In this document: positions 23,569 through 28,699 of the stretch, piece after piece
How positions within the stretch are numbered: position 1 is the first letter of the stretch
Layout of the letters: each line of letters opens with the position of its first letter
Source of the DNA: CAZULF01 sp964621215
GTDB taxonomy: Bacteria > Pseudomonadota > Gammaproteobacteria > UBA1113
Length of the DNA: 28,699 bases
Direction: 5' to 3'
Assembly: GCA_964621215.1 (NCBI GenBank)
Contig: CAZULF010000016.1
Span: forward strand, 1-28,699
Translations under genes and position numbers: made by a program
The notes under the pieces: model-generated
The model's input: only the letters and a program-made list of their open reading frames with translations
Database searches by the model: none
What the model was told of the DNA's origin: nothing

Positions 23569-26500
23569 ATGTATGAACAATTAATTCAAGCCATCAGGAA
23601 TAGTGATAGCAACCTTATACGAGAATATAGACGCGTGCAGCCTAATCTCGATCCCAACTATTTGATCGAGACAGGGCTGCATAAAGGCCAACGTTTATTA
23701 CACTTGGCTGTAAATACCATACTAAGTTCACGTAATCCGGCTTCTGCTTTAGCTATAGTGAACGAATTATTGGACTGGGGTGCAAGCACTCACCTCACGA
23801 ATGCACAATTTCAATTACCTATTGAATTGATACCTTTGCAGCCTATTAGTGATATCAAGTTAAATGTTATCGAAGCATTACTAAGCAAAGCTACTTTTGT
23901 TAACACTAAGGAAATTCAGCGTTATTTACACTATATATTCCATAAGTTACCTATGGATGCTGATCCGAAAACCCATACTATTTTTTTAGATCATATTGCT
24001 AGCTATTTAACAGCAATAAATATTACAACATTACGTAGCTCTGTTGACGCAGCAGCAATGGACAAATATATTTCCCATTTGCGTGAATTAAAAGGAAAAA
24101 ATAAAGAAAAGATAGAATTAACCGGTTGGGTATGTGATCAATTTTTACCGTTACGAATACGAGCTATTTTAGAAGTTATTATTCAGCAGGAAAAGTTGTT
24201 ACTAACGATATCTGAGCCATCTGCGCTGCTACAAGAGCAAGAATTCTGCAATAAGCTTAAGCAAGAGTTGTTGGTAGAATTGCAAACACTATATACGTAT
24301 AAAATAAACCGCATTTTAGCTAATTATAGTCAGATATCAACTGCAACAGTTCTTCACCAAAGAATACGACATTTAAATGATACTTTCTCTATACGATTAG
24401 CCCAACATATTATTAGCCTAAATAATGAAGAATTTTGCTTGGCGGTAATATGGAGTGAGCACGCCATTTATGTAGGTTTTTCTAATACGTTTTTATCTAT
24501 ATCTTCTACTTCCTCATCTTCGGCGTCCTCAGGATTGAATGTTCATATAGATAACGTAGGGTTTGGTTACAATGGTAGACTAAGTCGTACACGACGTCTC
24601 CCAGTTTTTCATGCTAGTCATGAGGAAAATGGCATTCAACTGGTAGCTCCTTGTTATTTACAATGCACAGGCCTCGATCAAGCAACTCAACGCCAAACGC
24701 TTACTGCATATATTAAGCAATTACTCGATATCACTTGCCAGCATATATTTTTGCAAGATCCTAATGTAGATATTATGGCTGCCAGCTATAATATTATTTA
24801 TGAGCCCAATGGTTTTGTTCATATAACAAAAGCGGACGGCTTTTTCCCTGAACAAAAAGTGGGTAACTGCGTTGTAGCTAGTCACCAAGTGGGTGTACAA
24901 TTACGATTAACCACTCCTTATTTCAACCAATTCCTTGAAAAAGAATTACAAGTATTGGCCACATTGATTCATAGACAACCTACTCTAGATTTGGCAGAGA
25001 TCGTCCAGCGCATATCTGCCAGAGATAACCTGGTTGAAATGTTGACTCAACACACCCAACAACAGCTTGATGCATCAAATCAAACACAATTAAAATCTAT
25101 TGCACCTAATGAAATAAAATTTTCATTTTATGAAGAACTTGCACATTTATCTCGTGATTATACAGCAGAAGATATCCGTTGTTTATTACAAACACGATTT
25201 GAACATACAGAAAAGGTACATTATAATGACCCCATAACATATAACAAACTAAATACGACCTTCTCGGCTTTATCATTTTTTACTAATTCTCCAGAGCAAC
25301 CAGAATGGATATTTATTCCTATCGCAGAAAACCTCACGTACGCAGCTTGGGAGTTAATAGCTATTTGCCCGCCCACCTCCCCATCGTCACAATTAACCAT
25401 CAGATATTTTACTTATCGAGCTTCTCAACAAATTCCATATGAATTGCAAGAAATATTACAACATTACTCTCTCAACCCTGCAGATGTTGTTGTTACATTA
25501 GATGAACACCTTGACACTGATGATTGTAGCCCGTGGATTATTGAGGTTGCTGCAGAACTTGTAGCTAATAAGACTGTTACTACCACATTAGATCCAGCTA
25601 GTGTGCGGCAACGGCATGCAGTAGTACTAGCGCAAACCGCAGCATCTTCACAAAAAGAGACAAACCATCGTCTCCAAACCACACGGCAGCTCACTATACA
25701 AGAAATCTTATTACAAGTTGAGCAAACACGAGCATTGGTAATAAGTGCACCTATGGGATATGGTAAAAGTCGATTTTGTCAGTATTTAATAGAGTTATGG
25801 ACTAAAAATAATAACTCGAATATTGCACTATCTTTTAAGAAGATATTTATGATTAAGCTACGTGATGTCCAGGCATTATTAACAACTCAAGCTACATGGG
25901 ATGAAAACACGGTTATTAATTTATTGCTATCTATGGTTGCGCAAACATTAAAATTGCCACTTTCGACTACTGGCAATCTCGCTAGCTGGATAGACGAAGC
26001 TTTTCGTAATGTATTACGAAGTGAAAAGATTTTATGGTTGTTTGATGGTTATGATGAATTATTACCACAGCAACAAAATGTCATGCGTGAGTTATTAACT
26101 ACTTTACAGACTGCCACGTATGTGAATCATCACTGCCTTCTAACTTCGCGTCCGCAACAAGCTTTAGACTTTACCCAGCAAGTCACTCTGCTCAATATAA
26201 AATCATTAACGACTGAAGAAATCAATGAATATGTTACACTGTTTTTTGCCGATAATAGGCAACTAGCCGAATCATTACAACATTTCTTACTCACTCGTTC
26301 TACCTGGCAACAATTACTAGCCACGCCTTTCAATTTACAATTATTATGTAATATATGGATAAAATCACAATATGAACCCGTATTATTAAACACAGTGAGT
26401 GAGTTGTATATTCAGGCATTTTATTTGATTGTGCGCCATGCATTTGAAAAGAAATATGGCACTCAACTAAACTTAGAGTTTACTGCTATTTTAGGGCAAT

Positions 26501-28699
26501 ATAAAAAAGCCATTGCTGAAATGGAAAAAATAGCCTATGCATTAATGCAAAATGGTCGACTAACCGAATCAGAAAAAAACTACTATGCTGCTTTAGCTCC
26601 TGAGATTATTCAGCAGATTAACGATATTGGCTTATTTCATATTAGCGGTCGTATGGTAGTGTATAACTATCAAATTTTTTGTGAATTTTTATGTGCACAG
26701 CACGTGGCAAAAAACATACATAAGTCCGCTGAGATACAAGATTTTGTTAGGAATAAAAAATATGAACCACGCTTGAATAAAGTATTCCATTTCACCGCAG
26801 GGATTCTACACCATAATAAAAAATCTTTGCTTAATTTGTTTTGGCAACTATTAGCGTGTAAGCCATGGGATTTAACTGGCAAGCTCCACTTGCCTTTGAT
26901 TATTAGTTGTTTAGAACAATGCCAAGAAAGCTATGGTTTAGATACTAGCAATGCAATGACTAACATCGTTGGAACTTGTTTTCAAACCATGATAAATCGA
27001 TACAACAACGAAAAGGACATTCCGTATTTGAGTCATCAGAGTATCGGTCATATTTTGGAAAACACCTTTGCCAGCACCTCTTATTTATTGACACATAGTT
27101 TAAAACCATTGTTGTTACAAGCTCTCCAGCAATCTCTGTTTAAATGGGATTTATTGAAGGCAGTAAATATGACGCTGTTAAATGATGTTATATTAAATAG
27201 TTTGATTGGTATTATCGATCATGCTAGCCAAAATTTACTTATTGAAGCCAATCGTGCGCAAATGCTAGCTGCATTTAAAGCTATATATAATGCAACTCTC
27301 TCGCCTACTCATAAAGAAGCAGTTTTAAAGCGAATTTCTATATGGCATCAATGCTTTTTACAGCAAGATCAATTAATATATGCAATTGTTTTAGTAAAAA
27401 TAGCTGCCAAATATGCAGCTACGTCACCTGTAGCTTGGGAATATTTATTCCGAGCAACACATATTACTGGGCCTGTTTCCGCTTGGAATGCAATTGCTTT
27501 AATTGAGCTAAGTAAATTGCAATTAACTGATGCTCATCATATTCTACTGCAGAATAATCATTTTATTGCTTTATTAAATAAATCGGAAACTAGTTATGAA
27601 ATAGTAGATTTTGAATTGTCCAAACAAGTTGGCAATGAGTTTATGACATTACCAGATTATCTAGGCACTTTAGGTTTAAACATTTTATCTTATATAAAGA
27701 ATCTACCTAATCCTGGTGCTAAAGAAAACGAGTTGGTTGAGCTATTAATAAAAAAAGTGCCCCTAGAAGATCCTGAAAATTTAATGTTAAAAGTACAACA
27801 TCCTATAAATCGAGAAAAAATTAAAATGAAGTTATTATATTCATTATGTCTCGCTTCACAGCGAGAATCTAGGCATTCTGCCTTATGTAGTTTAAAGGAT
27901 GGTGGCTATGTCCACGCAGAAGACATGACAGTTATGGACGGTGTTATTCGAACAGCACTGTATGATCCTGCTTATAAATATGTTCAACCTTATGCTCACC
28001 GTATTTTATTAAATGTTGTTACCGATGCCGTGCTAATTCGGTTGCTTGACGAAATTAGTCGTCCTGATTGTAATCAAGATGAGAAAAGCACAAAAATGAA
28101 AATATTCTCTGATCTTTTAACAAAAGTGTTTTTTACGCAGCGTCTTCCCTTAAAAATCTTATCCACTTTTGTTGAAAATAATCTTTCTGCACAACCTGTA
28201 GTGTTACAAAGATTAGAAACCTTACGGTACGCCGTTAAAAATCAGGAATACATTGATATTATTTTTGAGGCTTATAAGCAATATCGCGCTAATTTTGCCG
28301 CCATTCAGAACCCCATAACTGCCGCCACGAAATTTCGGAGATATACTGGTTTTTCTTCTCCTTATAATGCGCCTGTCATACCTGATATTCATGCGACTTT
28401 AAAGCAAGCCTTGCTTTATCCCGTCCAACATCCTAGAACTTATCCATGGCCACTTTCCCAGTTACGTTTACTATCTAGCGATGAGTTAAATAATTTGCCT
28501 GATGAGTTTTTAAATGCTGTAGATAAAATAAATTTATTACAGATTTATTTAGAAAAAAATCATCCTATATTTCTGTCATATCTGCATGCCTATTTAGGAT
28601 CTAATGATAGACAACTTATACTTGATGATAAGATATTTCATATAGGTGATGTGAAAATTACACTAGAACCCAGCTATGCGCCTGCATTATTAACATTGC
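23569..28699 (+). CDS. Giant NACHT NTPase with ankyrin-like N-terminus and degenerate Ulp1/C48-like domain (partial)
   Basis: The frame is open from ATG 23569 (AAAGGAG 8 bases upstream) to the window edge: at least 1710 codons, 3' end missing. Residues 3-85 resemble ankyrin repeats (GQRLLHLAVN, IVNELLDWGAS). Residues 285-480 are unassigned, with a serine linker at 312-321. Residues about 525-670 resemble Ulp1/C48 (CE-clan) peptidases: YTAEDIRCLL (531-540), WIFIPIAEN, AAWELIAI (592-599), IRYFT (611-615) and DDCSPWIIEVAAEL (651-664). Cys653 is kept, but the catalytic His is Ala593 and the Asp is Thr615. Residues 720-905 are a NACHT core: Walker A APMGYGKS (727-734), Walker B WLFDGYDEL (to 831), sensor LLTSRP (857-862), then SLTTEEINEYVTLFF and PFNLQLLCNIW. 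About 800 helical residues follow. NACHT proteins are ATP-driven oligomerising switches; here either a host-directed effector or an NLR-like defence sensor is plausible. Confidence 0.85.
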   Translation, partial: MYEQLIQAIRNSDSNLIREYRRVQPNLDPNYLIETGLHKGQRLLHLAVNTILSSRNPASALAIVNELLDWGASTHLTNAQFQLPIELIPLQPISDIKLNVIEALLSKATFVNTKEIQRYLHYIFHKLPMDADPKTHTIFLDHIASYLTAINITTLRSSVDAAAMDKYISHLRELKGKNKEKIELTGWVCDQFLPLRIRAILEVIIQQEKLLLTISEPSALLQEQEFCNKLKQELLVELQTLYTYKINRILANYSQISTATVLHQRIRHLNDTFSIRLAQHIISLNNEEFCLAVIWSEHAIYVGFSNTFLSISSTSSSSASSGLNVHIDNVGFGYNGRLSRTRRLPVFHASHEENGIQLVAPCYLQCTGLDQATQRQTLTAYIKQLLDITCQHIFLQDPNVDIMAASYNIIYEPNGFVHITKADGFFPEQKVGNCVVASHQVGVQLRLTTPYFNQFLEKELQVLATLIHRQPTLDLAEIVQRISARDNLVEMLTQHTQQQLDASNQTQLKSIAPNEIKFSFYEELAHLSRDYTAEDIRCLLQTRFEHTEKVHYNDPITYNKLNTTFSALSFFTNSPEQPEWIFIPIAENLTYAAWELIAICPPTSPSSQLTIRYFTYRASQQIPYELQEILQHYSLNPADVVVTLDEHLDTDDCSPWIIEVAAELVANKTVTTTLDPASVRQRHAVVLAQTAASSQKETNHRLQTTRQLTIQEILLQVEQTRALVISAPMGYGKSRFCQYLIELWTKNNNSNIALSFKKIFMIKLRDVQALLTTQATWDENTVINLLLSMVAQTLKLPLSTTGNLASWIDEAFRNVLRSEKILWLFDGYDELLPQQQNVMRELLTTLQTATYVNHHCLLTSRPQQALDFTQQVTLLNIKSLTTEEINEYVTLFFADNRQLAESLQHFLLTRSTWQQLLATPFNLQLLCNIWIKSQYEPVLLNTVSELYIQAFYLIVRHAFEKKYGTQLNLEFTAILGQYKKAIAEMEKIAYALMQNGRLTESEKNYYAALAPEIIQQINDIGLFHISGRMVVYNYQIFCEFLCAQHVAKNIHKSAEIQDFVRNKKYEPRLNKVFHFTAGILHHNKKSLLNLFWQLLACKPWDLTGKLHLPLIISCLEQCQESYGLDTSNAMTNIVGTCFQTMINRYNNEKDIPYLSHQSIGHILENTFASTSYLLTHSLKPLLLQALQQSLFKWDLLKAVNMTLLNDVILNSLIGIIDHASQNLLIEANRAQMLAAFKAIYNATLSPTHKEAVLKRISIWHQCFLQQDQLIYAIVLVKIAAKYAATSPVAWEYLFRATHITGPVSAWNAIALIELSKLQLTDAHHILLQNNHFIALLNKSETSYEIVDFELSKQVGNEFMTLPDYLGTLGLNILSYIKNLPNPGAKENELVELLIKKVPLEDPENLMLKVQHPINREKIKMKLLYSLCLASQRESRHSALCSLKDGGYVHAEDMTVMDGVIRTALYDPAYKYVQPYAHRILLNVVTDAVLIRLLDEISRPDCNQDEKSTKMKIFSDLLTKVFFTQRLPLKILSTFVENNLSAQPVVLQRLETLRYAVKNQEYIDIIFEAYKQYRANFAAIQNPITAATKFRRYTGFSSPYNAPVIPDIHATLKQALLYPVQHPRTYPWPLSQLRLLSSDELNNLPDEFLNAVDKINLLQIYLEKNHPIFLSYLHAYLGSNDRQLILDDKIFHIGDVKITLEPSYAPALLTL

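Noticed and set aside
25464..26393. Minus-strand frames inside the last gene
   Set aside because: The plus frame is open without a stop over more than 5 kb and carries NACHT motifs; the minus frames are by-products.

Overview
The window looks like chromosome of an AT-rich, host-associated gammaproteobacterium, probably of the order Legionellales (Coxiellaceae/Berkiella/Aquicella-like). This rests on gene content: ankyrin, Sel1-like and NACHT proteins of eukaryotic type, a run of outer-membrane proteins, dispersed palindromic repeats and several decayed gene fragments. No rRNA, tRNA, CRISPR array or intact insertion sequence was seen, so the taxonomy is inference only.

Positions 1-10188 form a cell-surface block. 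It holds a small outer-membrane beta-barrel (124-876); a secreted Kelch-like protein (920-2806); a gap with a palindromic repeat and the remains of a nucleotide-sugar dehydrogenase; a 970-residue autotransporter on the minus strand (3272-6184); an IS110-family transposase stump (6336-6455) carrying a TAG stop; and a minus-strand operon in which a very glycine-rich beta-helix protein (7501-10188) is coupled by an ATGA overlap to another beta-barrel (6788-7504). Every intact gene here has a signal peptide.

Positions 10614-12193 are a small plus-strand operon: a 34-codon ORF, a 69-codon ORF and a GNAT acetyltransferase all overlap, followed by a periplasmic Sel1-like protein whose reading frame seems to continue past its stop codon.

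Positions 12194-28699 hold large proteins mostly without signal peptides, in changing orientation. A minus-strand pair encodes a trypsin-like serine protease with an ankyrin-like tail and an HExxH metallopeptidase-like protein. These are followed by a 706-residue orphan, a 795-residue ankyrin/coiled-coil protein (with a fragment of an outer-membrane-protein gene beside its 3' end), a HAD-fold protein with an extra C-terminal half, a secreted eight-repeat Asp-box propeller with a CxxxxC pair in each repeat, and finally a very large gene that runs off the right edge (23569 to the end, at least 1710 codons). That last protein has an ankyrin-like N-terminus, a Ulp1/C48-like domain that seems to have lost catalytic His and Asp, a complete NACHT NTPase core and a long helical C-terminus. 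It is the most interesting object in the window: it could be a secreted effector or a bacterial NLR-like defence protein.

The first part is what the bacterium shows at its surface. The second part looks like cytosolic factors that could be delivered to a host or act in defence. Several cytosolic proteins share serine-rich low-complexity linkers. At least three gene remnants and one probable nonsense-truncated gene suggest ongoing gene loss.
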